The notes under the pieces were generated by a model. The model had not been told where the DNA came from. It did no database searches and saw only the letters and a list, made by a program, of their open reading frames with translations. A stretch of 64,000 nucleotides of DNA from Bacteroidota bacterium (GTDB lineage Bacteria; Bacteroidota; Bacteroidia; UBA4408): NCBI GenBank assembly GCA_016721765.1, contig JADKHO010000004.1:310001-374000 (forward strand), in the 5' to 3' direction. A program made the position numbers and the translations under genes. Positions 25,057-33,189 of the stretch are shown here, one piece after another; position 1 is the first letter of the stretch; each line of letters opens with the position of its first letter.

Positions 25057-26664
25057 TTATGCGCTAGGAATTTCGGCTGTTTTATAATTATCAATACGGC
25101 TCATGAAATTTTTCTTGAGGATGGTGGAGGCCGTAATAACGCCCGAAAAAAGAGCTCCACCCACGCCTACTGTTAATGTATCCTGGCCGGTTAAAAATAA
25201 ATTTTTAATAGGGGTTTGAGGCCGCAACCAATTTAATCGAAATCGAGCCGGTGTATGCTCCAAACCATAAATTTCGCCATGCGTATAATTGCAAAAATGC
25301 TTTGTCGACAATGGCGTGGAGAGTTCGCACAGTTCAACATTGCCTTTTACTTGAGGAACAATTTGATATAATTTTTCGAGCATTATGGTTTTAAAAGCTT
25401 CTTTAAAATTCAAATATTCATCCCCTCTTTTCATCCATTTTGTTTCTTCCCATTTCTTTGTCCACTCATACGAACAGGCCACAATAATTTGAACAGTTGC
25501 TGTGTTAGCATTGTTTTCGGCCCAATTTGGGTCCTTGGCGGAAGGAAATGAAATGTAAAAAAGAGGTGGCTCCTCTGAACTGTTATTCATGTGCCGGTCA
25601 AAATCGGCATCAAAATCATAACTTTTATACACCCAATAATTCCATTTAGGAAGATTTAGTTCAGCATCCGACTTATTTAAGCCCACATACAAACATAAGT
25701 GAGAAACACTGGGCTTTACATTAAGCAAGTCGGATTTAATTGCCTTCGTGCGCAATTCCAATTTCGGAATTAATTTATCAAAGGTATTGCGAGCACCTGC
25801 ATTGCTGATTATCTTACTCGCATAAATTTTTTCGCCGTCTTCCATTTCAACACCAACCGCAACTTTATTTTCCAATATTATCTCTTTCACATCGGCACGA
25901 ATCAATACTTCCCCGCCTTGTTTGCGAATGACTTCAATAATATTTCTATAAATTTCGGAAGCGCCACCTATTGGATAATTTCCACCTTCCAAATAGTGTT
26001 CTGCAATCATGGCATGTATTGCAAAACTGCTTTTCTTTGGAGGCAAACCATAGTCACCACACTGGGCACACAGCACTGCAATCAACTCCTCATTTGAAGT
26101 AAGTTCCCTCAAAAAATCATAGGTAGTTTTATCGGAATAAGAATTGAATTTTTTGCGCAAAAAACGACCCAGCCATTTACTCAGGAAAGGTGGCATTGCC
26201 TTTTCTCCGAAAAACATTCCGGTGCCCTTGGAAAATTTTTCAATGCAATCGAAATAAGCACGTATGGCAATTTCTTCTTTAGGAAAATAGGATATTAATT
26301 TTTGAATCTGATTGGCTTTGCCGGCAACAAACTCATATTCCTTTCCGGCAATTATTGCTTTGTCATAAATACTGCCCATTTCTGCCCATTGAAGTTTGCC
26401 TCCGGTTATAAAATCAAAAGCTTTGCGCAAACTTGCCTTATGACTTTGAACTTGCCCCACATAATGCACACCTACATCCCATTTAAACCCTTTACGTTTA
26501 AACGCATGTGTAAAACCACCCGGAACATAATGGCGCTCTAAAACAAGCACTTTTTTCCCTTCACCGGCCAGCAATGCAGCGGTTGTTAGGCCACCCAATC
26601 CTGAACCAATGACAATGGCATCAAAATTTTGGAAATTATAATCGGGAGTGTATTTTTTGTACAT
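25057..26664 (-). CDS. Phytoene desaturase / retinol saturase-like FAD-dependent oxidoreductase
   Basis: A 535-residue flavoprotein. The FAD dinucleotide-binding motif is VIGSGLGGLTTAALLAGEGKKVLVLER near residue 20, followed by HYVPGGFTHAFKRKGFKWDVGVHYVG, the pattern of the CrtI/retinol saturase family. A C-terminal FAD-contact region LTGQDTLTVGVGGALFSGV completes it. Members desaturate carotenoids, saturate polyenes (13,14-all-trans-retinol) or act in aryl-polyene-like pigment pathways. It lies between a halogenase-like gene and a YdcF gene; no carotenoid genes are nearby. The exact substrate is open. Confidence 0.85.
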   Translation of the reverse strand: MYKKYTPDYNFQNFDAIVIGSGLGGLTTAALLAGEGKKVLVLERHYVPGGFTHAFKRKGFKWDVGVHYVGQVQSHKASLRKAFDFITGGKLQWAEMGSIYDKAIIAGKEYEFVAGKANQIQKLISYFPKEEIAIRAYFDCIEKFSKGTGMFFGEKAMPPFLSKWLGRFLRKKFNSYSDKTTYDFLRELTSNEELIAVLCAQCGDYGLPPKKSSFAIHAMIAEHYLEGGNYPIGGASEIYRNIIEVIRKQGGEVLIRADVKEIILENKVAVGVEMEDGEKIYASKIISNAGARNTFDKLIPKLELRTKAIKSDLLNVKPSVSHLCLYVGLNKSDAELNLPKWNYWVYKSYDFDADFDRHMNNSSEEPPLFYISFPSAKDPNWAENNANTATVQIIVACSYEWTKKWEETKWMKRGDEYLNFKEAFKTIMLEKLYQIVPQVKGNVELCELSTPLSTKHFCNYTHGEIYGLEHTPARFRLNWLRPQTPIKNLFLTGQDTLTVGVGGALFSGVITASTILKKNFMSRIDNYKTAEIPSA

Positions 26665-26727
26665 ATTAAGCTATCAATAGTACAAAAAACGTTTGAGCTA
26701 GTAAATTGTTTTTAGGCTGAATGCAAA

Positions 26728-27993
26728 TTAATTTGCTTCCGCTCCCATACGAATTACTTGTGCAAGCGACTTCACCGCGCGTTCATGCTTTTTCACAAAT
26801 GGGTTTTCTAAATCCCACACATACCCGGCTAAAACAGAGCAAATTTGCTTTTTAATCTCGGGATTTGAGGCTGCTCCTACAAAGAAAATATCGTGTAAAT
26901 CCCCATTGTACCAAGCGGATACATAGGTTCTAAAGGTATCAATTCCTTGCATCATGTAATCAGTATAGTCTTTTTGCCAATTTACTTTTTCTCCTTTAAG
27001 GAAAGCCCCAACTAACTTACCGGCTTTATTTCCGCTTTCCATAGCAAAGGTAACGCCGCTTGAAAATACTGGATCCAAAAATTCGGTCGCATTTCCGCAT
27101 AGCACAAATCCATCCCCAAATAGTTGTTTAGTACTTATCGAATATCCTTCGATGGTGCGCGGTTCAAATACCATTTCTGCATCTTTAAATCGCTCGGCTG
27201 TATGTTCATTTGTGGCAACAATTCCGCGCATGCGCTCACTAAAATTTTCAGAAAATTCATTGTAAAACTCAGGATCTGCTACAAATCCAACAGAAGTAAT
27301 TCCATTGCTAAACGGAATAATCCATATCCAGGTACGCTGTTGGTGCACCACTACTGTTATGCGGTTTCCATCAATTCCTTCGGGACGTTTTAAGTCCTTG
27401 AAATGTACAAAATGTGTTTTACGCGGTTCAAAATTAGATGGCTTATCCAATCCAAACATACGCGGAATTACACGGCCATAGCCACTTGCATCCACTATAA
27501 AGCGCGCCTCAATCTGCTTCTCAGTTCCGCTTTTGTCAACCACTGTGGTGGTTGAATCTGTTCCTCTAAATTCAATTTTAGTTACTCCGGTTTGGTGTTC
27601 TACCTCCACGCCCATTTCGGCAATTCCTTCCGAAAGCAACAAATCAAACTGTGCACGCGGCACTTGCCAGGTCCAATTCCAACCTTTTGTAAACTGGTCG
27701 GCAAAATTGAAATCGCAAACCTCCTTGCCCCGCACGAATTTAGCACCGAATTTTTCTTGAAAACCGGCCTTTTTAACGCGTTCCAATAAACCGGCCTCGT
27801 CTAAGTGATCCATTACACGTGGCAATAAACTTTCTCCAATCACGAAACGCGGAAATTTTTCCTTTTCCACTACTTTTACTTTAAAGCCTTGCTTATGAAT
27901 CATGCTGGCAGCAATACATCCGGCAGGACCTGCTCCAATAACTAATACGTCTACTTTTTCAGTGTTCATTTTGTTAAATTTCTTAGGTAACAA
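26728..27993 (-). CDS. FAD-dependent oxidoreductase related to flavin-dependent halogenases
   Basis: A 421-residue flavoprotein with FAD motif VIGAGPAGCIAASMIHKQGF near residue 17 and the IGESLLPRVMDHL segment of the halogenase/geranylgeranyl reductase superfamily. RTWIWIIPF carries the W-x-W-x-I-P signature of flavin-dependent halogenases, and FLDPVFSSGVTFAMESG resembles the variant found in phenol and pyrrole halogenases. A lysine in the EKFGAKFV stretch sits where the catalytic halogenase lysine would fall in my manual comparison. The gene begins a three-gene operon. It may be a halogenase or a related monooxygenase/reductase; sequence alone does not decide. Confidence 0.75.
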   Translation of the reverse strand: MLPKKFNKMNTEKVDVLVIGAGPAGCIAASMIHKQGFKVKVVEKEKFPRFVIGESLLPRVMDHLDEAGLLERVKKAGFQEKFGAKFVRGKEVCDFNFADQFTKGWNWTWQVPRAQFDLLLSEGIAEMGVEVEHQTGVTKIEFRGTDSTTTVVDKSGTEKQIEARFIVDASGYGRVIPRMFGLDKPSNFEPRKTHFVHFKDLKRPEGIDGNRITVVVHQQRTWIWIIPFSNGITSVGFVADPEFYNEFSENFSERMRGIVATNEHTAERFKDAEMVFEPRTIEGYSISTKQLFGDGFVLCGNATEFLDPVFSSGVTFAMESGNKAGKLVGAFLKGEKVNWQKDYTDYMMQGIDTFRTYVSAWYNGDLHDIFFVGAASNPEIKKQICSVLAGYVWDLENPFVKKHERAVKSLAQVIRMGAEAN

Positions 27994-28149
27994 ATTACTA
28001 TAAATATTGTTTGCAAAAAACGCAACAATTATACATACAAATTGATTCGCGTCGGTATGATTTGAATCATAGCATTTACATCAACGAATGGGAAATAATT
28101 CGCGAATGTGTCTAAAATCAACTTAAGCCTAGGCGTTATGGTTTAAATA

Positions 28150-28437
28150 CTAATCCTTTATCCTAGATTTATGCAAAATCGCTTCAATTAATACAGCATC
28201 TTCTTTAACAGAAAATGCAATGAGCTAATCCTTGAAATAAATACATTTCAACTCAAAATTCCGGAATGTTTCATTATGACACATGCCGATTATTTTAGGA
28301 AAACTTAGCTTTATTTTGAGCTGCTGTTCAAATTTACTTAACCATCTTAAACCTGCGCCTTTAGTATTGTGCGCTTCAATAAAATTAACCAAGCTTGCCA
28401 AAGATTCAACAGCATCATTGGTATAGTTAATTTTCAT
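28150..28437 (-). pseudogene. RelE/ParE-type toxin gene broken by an in-frame TAG
   Basis: The first 70 codons (28437 to 28225) have the ParE/RelE pattern (YTNDAVESLASLVNFIEAH ... FRNFELKCIYFKD) and then a TAG at 28225-28227. Reading on in the same frame gives LIAFSVKEDAVLIEAILHKSRIKD and a second TAG at 28150-28152, which is the expected C-terminal strand and LHxSR-like ending of this toxin family. The full length would be about 95 residues, normal for the family. The toxin is probably inactive, since the truncated part holds the catalytic end. The ATG overlaps the antitoxin stop (ATGA). Confidence 0.75.
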
Positions 28438-28664
28438 TGTAATCCTTTGCGGATAGATTGATGCGCCTTTTCCATGGAAATGCTGCCGCTTTCTCTGCTC
28501 TTACTAATTAATACCTTAATTTCCTTAGCCGAAAGACTCTCACCGGGCAAGAAGGATTTATTCTTATCCGCATCAACCAAAGTCAACTCCAAACTATTTT
28601 CTTTTGCGAAATCGAACAGCTTTTTTAAATCCGATTTTTTAGCATTTCCCAATTGTAATAACAT
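28434..28664 (-). CDS. Antitoxin partner of the RelE/ParE-type toxin
   Basis: A 76-residue protein with a charged helical composition. Its middle (SLELTLVDADKNKSFLPGESLSAKEIKVLISKSRESGSISMEKAHQSIRKGLQ) looks like a small antitoxin: an N-terminal part followed by a toxin-binding helix. Its stop overlaps the toxin start as ATGA, the usual antitoxin-toxin translational coupling. The gene itself is intact while its toxin is broken. Assignment is by position and composition; I do not recognise a named family. Confidence 0.65.
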   Translation of the reverse strand: MLLQLGNAKKSDLKKLFDFAKENSLELTLVDADKNKSFLPGESLSAKEIKVLISKSRESGSISMEKAHQSIRKGLQ

Positions 28665-28736
28665 TGCTTTGCTTTTAACGAAATATAATAATAATTCAAT
28701 AAATAAAACTCAATTTTAAGGTTAATTCATTATTCA

Positions 28737-30320
28737 CTAATTACTCTTAAACTCCCCAAAAACAGTGCGCATCACATCTGCAATTTCACCTAAGGTAGCA
28801 TAGTTTTCAGTAGCTTCCAAAATTATGGGCATCAGGTTGGTGTCGGCTTTAGCGGCAGATTCCAACTGTACTAAAAGTTCATTCACTTTCACATTATCGC
28901 GCTCAGACTTTACTTGATTTATCTTATCGATTTGCACTTTCCGAATGGAATCGTCAATTGTAAACGTATCTAAAATTGGTGCTTCATCAATTTCAAACTT
29001 ATTTACACCCACCAAAATTTTACTTCCATTTTGTATGTTGTTTTGATACTGATACGCAGATTTTGCAATTTCATTTTGGATGTAGCCTTCCTCAATCGCA
29101 CTAACAGAGCCTCCCATAGCATCAATTTTACGAATATAGTCCCATGCTGCAGCTTCCACTTCATCGGTTAAGGCTTCCACAAAATATGAACCTGCCAAAG
29201 GATCTACGGTATCGGCAGCGCCACTTTCGTAGGCAATAATTTGTTGTGTGCGCAAAGCAATGCGCGCTGCTTCCTCGGTTGGCAAGGCTATCGCTTCGTC
29301 AAAACCATTAGTATGCAAAGATTGTGTGCCACCCAAAACTGCTGATAGCGCTTGCGTAGTTACCCGCACAATATTATTTTGCGGTTGCTGTGCTGTTAAG
29401 GTACTGCCGCCGGTTTGTGTATGAAAGCGCAGCATCATAGCACGTTCATCGGTTGCGCCTAATTCGCGTGTAATGTGTGCCCACATTCTACGCGCCGCGC
29501 GAAACTTTGCCACTTCTTCAAATAAATTATTGTGTGCATTAAAGAAAAAGGACAATCGTTTCGCAAATACATTTATATCCAATCCCTTGTCAATCGCGGC
29601 TTTCAAATATGATTTTCCATTGGCTAAAGTAAAAGCTAATTCTTGAACTGCAGTAGAACCTGCTTCCCTTATGTGGTAACCGCTAATTGAAATGGTATTC
29701 CATTTTGGCACTTCCTTGCTACAATATTCAAAAATGTCGGTAATGATGCGCATGCTGGGCTTTGGCGGATAAATGTATGTCCCCCGTGCTGCATATTCTT
29801 TTAAGATATCATTTTGAATAGTGCCCGAAATCTTTTTTAAATCGGCCCCTTGCTTTTTTGCTAAGGCAATATACATGCTGAGCAAAATCGAAGCAGTAGA
29901 GTTAATGGTCATGGAAGTAGTTATATTCTCCAACTGAATTCCATCAAAAAGTATTTCTATATCCCGCAAGGAATCAATTGCTACGCCGGCCTTTCCCACT
30001 TCACCATCCGAAAATTCATGGCTGCTGTCGTATCCTATTTGTGTAGGTAAATCAAAAGCAACACTCAAGCCGGTAGTGCCGTTGTTTAATAAATAATGGT
30101 ATCGTTTGTTGGATTCTTCGGCAGTGCTAAATCCGGCATATTGCCGCATGGTCCAAAGCTTGGAGCGATACATGGTTTCCTGCACCCCGCGGGTAAACGG
30201 GAACTTTCCGGGCTTTCCCAATCCTTCACTCACACCACCTGATTCAAAGGGAGAATAATCGGATTTTATTTCAATTCCCGAATCGGTTTCAAATTTTTCT
30301 TGTCTTAACTTTTCGCTCAT
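28737..30320 (-). CDS. Acyl-CoA mutase (methylmalonyl-CoA mutase type) catalytic subunit
   Basis: A 527-residue mutase catalytic domain. It has TMRQYAGFSTAEESN near residue 58, GLSVAFDLPTQIGYDS, TGTIQNDILKEY-like SGTIQNDILKEYAARGTYIYPP, PSMRIITDIF, ISISGYHIREAG, FHTQTGGSTLTAQQP and LGGTQSLHTNGFDEA. These are the TIM-barrel motifs of adenosylcobalamin mutases. There is no C-terminal B12-binding domain (no DxHxxG motif), so a separate small subunit must supply it, and no such gene is in the window. The retained YAGF and PSMR segments favour a methylmalonyl-like substrate over isobutyryl, but this is inference. The gene follows the DUF7935-like gene by eight bases. Confidence 0.88.
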   Translation of the reverse strand: MSEKLRQEKFETDSGIEIKSDYSPFESGGVSEGLGKPGKFPFTRGVQETMYRSKLWTMRQYAGFSTAEESNKRYHYLLNNGTTGLSVAFDLPTQIGYDSSHEFSDGEVGKAGVAIDSLRDIEILFDGIQLENITTSMTINSTASILLSMYIALAKKQGADLKKISGTIQNDILKEYAARGTYIYPPKPSMRIITDIFEYCSKEVPKWNTISISGYHIREAGSTAVQELAFTLANGKSYLKAAIDKGLDINVFAKRLSFFFNAHNNLFEEVAKFRAARRMWAHITRELGATDERAMMLRFHTQTGGSTLTAQQPQNNIVRVTTQALSAVLGGTQSLHTNGFDEAIALPTEEAARIALRTQQIIAYESGAADTVDPLAGSYFVEALTDEVEAAAWDYIRKIDAMGGSVSAIEEGYIQNEIAKSAYQYQNNIQNGSKILVGVNKFEIDEAPILDTFTIDDSIRKVQIDKINQVKSERDNVKVNELLVQLESAAKADTNLMPIILEATENYATLGEIADVMRTVFGEFKSN

Positions 30321-30328
30321 TCGCTTGC

Positions 30329-30850
30329 TTAAAATATTTGTCTGATTTCTGCTTTCATTACTTCAATGGCATAATCGGTTGGGAGCTTGGCCACTTTCGT
30401 GGAAAGGTCCAAAATTACGGTACACAAATCCAATCCTGTAGCGTCGTCAGCTACCTTACTTGCTGAAATATTTATGGCTTTAATGGTTTCTTCTTTTGCA
30501 TTTTTAACAGCATCCCAAGCTGCTTTACTCACATATATTTGTTGCGAAATATTGTGCTCATATTCATTTCGGATAGTGGTTAATAATTCAGAATGCAACA
30601 AGCGCGCACTCATGCCCTGACGATGAACTCGCATAACCAGATTATTGATAGCAATACGCTCGCAAAACAGCACAATGCGTTCACAGGCTTGCAAACGAAT
30701 AGGTGTTATGGTAGTTTGATTGTTCATTCGAATATCCGCCAACTTACTTTTGTATTCATTGTCCATGAAGGACTTTAAAATAAAATAAGAAGTAAGAAAC
30801 ACAATTAATGAAGGAACTGTGTACATGAGCATCGTTGCAAATGAATCCAT
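30329..30850 (-). CDS. Conserved membrane-anchored protein upstream of the mutase gene
   Basis: A 173-residue protein with one N-terminal transmembrane segment (about residues 8-28, LMYTVPSLIVFLTSYFILKSF) and a soluble helical part containing LQACERIVLFCERIAINNLVMRVHRQGMSARLLHSELLTTIRNEYEHNISQQIYVS. I recognise this as a Bacteroidota-wide uncharacterised family (I believe DUF7935), not as an enzyme. The helix-rich soluble part suggests a scaffold or membrane-proximal partner. It is placed eight bases upstream of the mutase gene in one unit; a functional link to the mutase is untested. Confidence 0.6.
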   Translation of the reverse strand: MDSFATMLMYTVPSLIVFLTSYFILKSFMDNEYKSKLADIRMNNQTTITPIRLQACERIVLFCERIAINNLVMRVHRQGMSARLLHSELLTTIRNEYEHNISQQIYVSKAAWDAVKNAKEETIKAINISASKVADDATGLDLCTVILDLSTKVAKLPTDYAIEVMKAEIRQIF

Positions 30851-30962
30851 AAAAATTTTTGGTTTGGTTAGACTATGAAACGGTAAATATCGAAAAAATA
30901 TTTTTCAGTGCTTTTTAATCCCGGATAAAATTCAAATTTGAAGCATTTACTATATTCGCTCA

Positions 30963-31739
30963 ATGGACTATTTTCTAATTTGTGTAGTTGCTTTAATCGG
31001 CTCAGGATTAACGCTCTTTTCGGGCTTTGGATTAGGAACTCTATTAGTTCCTGCCTTTGCTTTATTTTTCCCACTTCCGGTAGCCATTTCTGCAACAGCA
31101 TTGGTCCATTTATCGAACAATATTTTTAAATATTTTTTAATTGGCAAAAATGCTGATAAAAATGTGCTCATTCGTTTCGGAATACCTTCTGTATTGGCTG
31201 CACTTGCCGGCGCTTACCTGCTAGGTGAACTCAGCGATATGGAAGCCATTTATTCGTATACCCTTAGCGGGAAGATTTTTTCGGTGATGCCGCTAAAACT
31301 CGTTATTGCAGTGTTAATGCTCGTTTTTGCGCTTTTTGAATTGATTCCGAAACTCGCGAATTTGCAATTTGACGAAAAATATTTATCCTTAGGTGGAGCT
31401 CTTTCCGGTTTTTTTGGTGGGCTCAGCGGCAATCAAGGCGCATTGCGAAGTGCTTTTTTGATGCGCTTGAATCTGAGCAAAGAAGCATTTATTGGAACGG
31501 GTGTAGCAGTTGCTTGCATGGTTGATATTTCAAGGCTCACACTCTATTCAAGACAGTTATTTTTTAATCCTGAAGTGCACTTGAATTATGCCTTACTTGC
31601 TGCAGCAACGCTCTGCGCCTTTACGGGAGCCTATTTTGGAAATAAAATTTTAAAAAAGATTACTTTAAATGCGGTGCAATTTATTGTAGCACTTATGTTG
31701 ATTGTATTTTCGCTGCTCTTAGGATTAGGGATAGTTTAA
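30963..31739 (+). CDS. Sulfite exporter TauE/SafE family (TSUP) permease
   Basis: A 258-residue polytopic membrane protein with about eight hydrophobic segments. The family patterns LFSGFGLGTLLVPAFALFFPLPVAISATALVHLSNN and GGALSGFFGGLSGNQGALRSAFLMRL, the paired glycine-rich halves of TSUP permeases, are plain. These carriers move small sulfur- or carbon-containing anions (sulfite, sulfoacetate, taurine-derived compounds); the substrate here is unknown. It ends six bases before the convergent DUF2130 gene. Confidence 0.85.
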   Translation: MDYFLICVVALIGSGLTLFSGFGLGTLLVPAFALFFPLPVAISATALVHLSNNIFKYFLIGKNADKNVLIRFGIPSVLAALAGAYLLGELSDMEAIYSYTLSGKIFSVMPLKLVIAVLMLVFALFELIPKLANLQFDEKYLSLGGALSGFFGGLSGNQGALRSAFLMRLNLSKEAFIGTGVAVACMVDISRLTLYSRQLFFNPEVHLNYALLAAATLCAFTGAYFGNKILKKITLNAVQFIVALMLIVFSLLLGLGIV

Positions 31740-31745
31740 GCTAAA

Positions 31746-33014
31746 CTACTCCAGTTCTTTTGTTTCGCTTTCCGAATCGGGCAACTCTAATAACTTAACC
31801 GATTGAATTGCGCTTCCTGCAATTCCTTTGATGGAGGCATGCATGTCGATCGTATTCAGCGTTACCTTTTCAATTTGTTTTTCACGCTTCTTCCAAATGG
31901 CTTGCATGGCTCTTTTTTCACTTTCTAAATCCACCTTCATGGTCGTAAATCCTTCTACAATTGCTTCTACTTGCAAACGAAATGTATTCCCGGTAAGGTA
32001 GTCATACAACAAATGCATTTTATCGCCCTTGTTTTCTTGCGAAGAAATAGCATTGCTGATTTGTATTATTGATTCTCTCAAAACGGTACACAAGCCTTTA
32101 AATTCCTCGAAGGAGCAAATCCAAATTCCATCTTTCAAGCCCATCCTATCCATCCCGGCAGGCATGGCGTCGGTAACCAATACGCCAATATCAGAGCCTT
32201 TGACACGAATATCGCCCTTAAATTTTTCGATCCATCCGGCTTGGAAGTCTTTGGTGCGTTTGCTTTCATAATAGATGGAGCCACAATTTTGTCGCAATCG
32301 CGTATTAATGTATTGTATGCAATCACCGCCCCTCGCTCCTTTTTTTATTTCCTCGATGGTATCCAATGGAAATTGGGCACTTAGCCATTCTTCAATCGCC
32401 AACTCCATTACTTCTCCTTGCAGTTGCATAGAGCCTTGCTCCTGCTTGCGTTTCATCTCCTCGGTCAAACGTTTCTGATCTTCCAACTGCTTTTGCATTT
32501 CCTTGAAACGTAGTTCATTTTTATCTTCCTCTGCCTTTCTTATTTTTTCTTTCTCCTCTATCAAAGTTTGATTGAGCCGTTTTTGGGCTTCCGCTTCAAT
32601 TGCTTCTTTCATTTCCAGCTTTTCGCGTTTGAGTTTTTCGATTTCTGCTTTTGTTTTATTGAGTTCGTTTACTTGAAGTGTTTTTTCATCCAACTCCTTT
32701 TTCATCAAAGCAATACTATCTGCTTGCTCCTCCTTAATTTTCTTTCCTAACTTTTCTTCCAGCAGCTTTTTTTCCTCCTTAATTTTTGCATCAAAACGCT
32801 CCTGAAATATTTCATTTTCCTTTTGTTTTTTTAACTCGAAATCTTGTTTCTCTTTTAACAGGGCAGCGTTTTTCTTTTCAAATTTATCCTTCTCTTCATT
32901 TAACTGTGAATTAAATTTCTTCTTTAATTCTTCTTCTAATTGATGCGATAAAATATCTTGTACATCAATAGATGTACCGCAGTTGGGGCATTTTATTTGG
33001 GTGTTGTTGGACAT
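31746..33014 (-). CDS. DUF2130 domain protein with N-terminal zinc ribbon and coiled coil
   Basis: A protein of about 422 residues if the start is the ATG at 33014 (MSNNTQIKCPNC), which I prefer to the longer frame because a two-cysteine zinc-ribbon knuckle CPNCGTSI is at the natural N-terminus. A long Lys/Glu coiled coil (about 30-195) follows, then the DUF2130 domain (about 200-370) with LAIEEWLSAQFPLDTIEEIKKGARGGDCIQYINTR, YYESKRTKDFQAGWIEKFK and GVLVTDAMP. The E-x-K pattern in YYESKRT and the VLVT strand suggest a PD-(D/E)xK nuclease-like fold, but no biochemical role is established. Confidence 0.82.
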   Translation of the reverse strand: MSNNTQIKCPNCGTSIDVQDILSHQLEEELKKKFNSQLNEEKDKFEKKNAALLKEKQDFELKKQKENEIFQERFDAKIKEEKKLLEEKLGKKIKEEQADSIALMKKELDEKTLQVNELNKTKAEIEKLKREKLEMKEAIEAEAQKRLNQTLIEEKEKIRKAEEDKNELRFKEMQKQLEDQKRLTEEMKRKQEQGSMQLQGEVMELAIEEWLSAQFPLDTIEEIKKGARGGDCIQYINTRLRQNCGSIYYESKRTKDFQAGWIEKFKGDIRVKGSDIGVLVTDAMPAGMDRMGLKDGIWICSFEEFKGLCTVLRESIIQISNAISSQENKGDKMHLLYDYLTGNTFRLQVEAIVEGFTTMKVDLESEKRAMQAIWKKREKQIEKVTLNTIDMHASIKGIAGSAIQSVKLLELPDSESETKELE

Positions 33015-33171
33015 GACGTAACTGATTCTAAACTGGCGATTAAAATATTGGAATGATGTTGCTAAAATTAGCAATAAATCAACTCATGACATGCAGCTCA
33101 GCTATTTTTAGTTGTTCATTTTAAATTTAAATACGTCCAATCAGAATCATGAAATCTTTCCCAAACAATCC

Positions 33172-33179
33172 TATATTTG
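33172..33179 (+). promoter_or_regulatory. -7 promoter box of the DUF5916 gene
   Basis: TATATTTG ends ten bases before the TTG start at 33190, which supports that start and a very short leader. Confidence 0.5.
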
Positions 33180-33189
33180 AAAAAACAAA

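Noticed and set aside
28056..28071. Seven-base-arm palindrome (TATGATT/AATCATA) upstream of the halogenase-like gene
   Set aside because: A dyad of this length is expected a few times by chance in a window of this size, and it does not overlap a promoter box.
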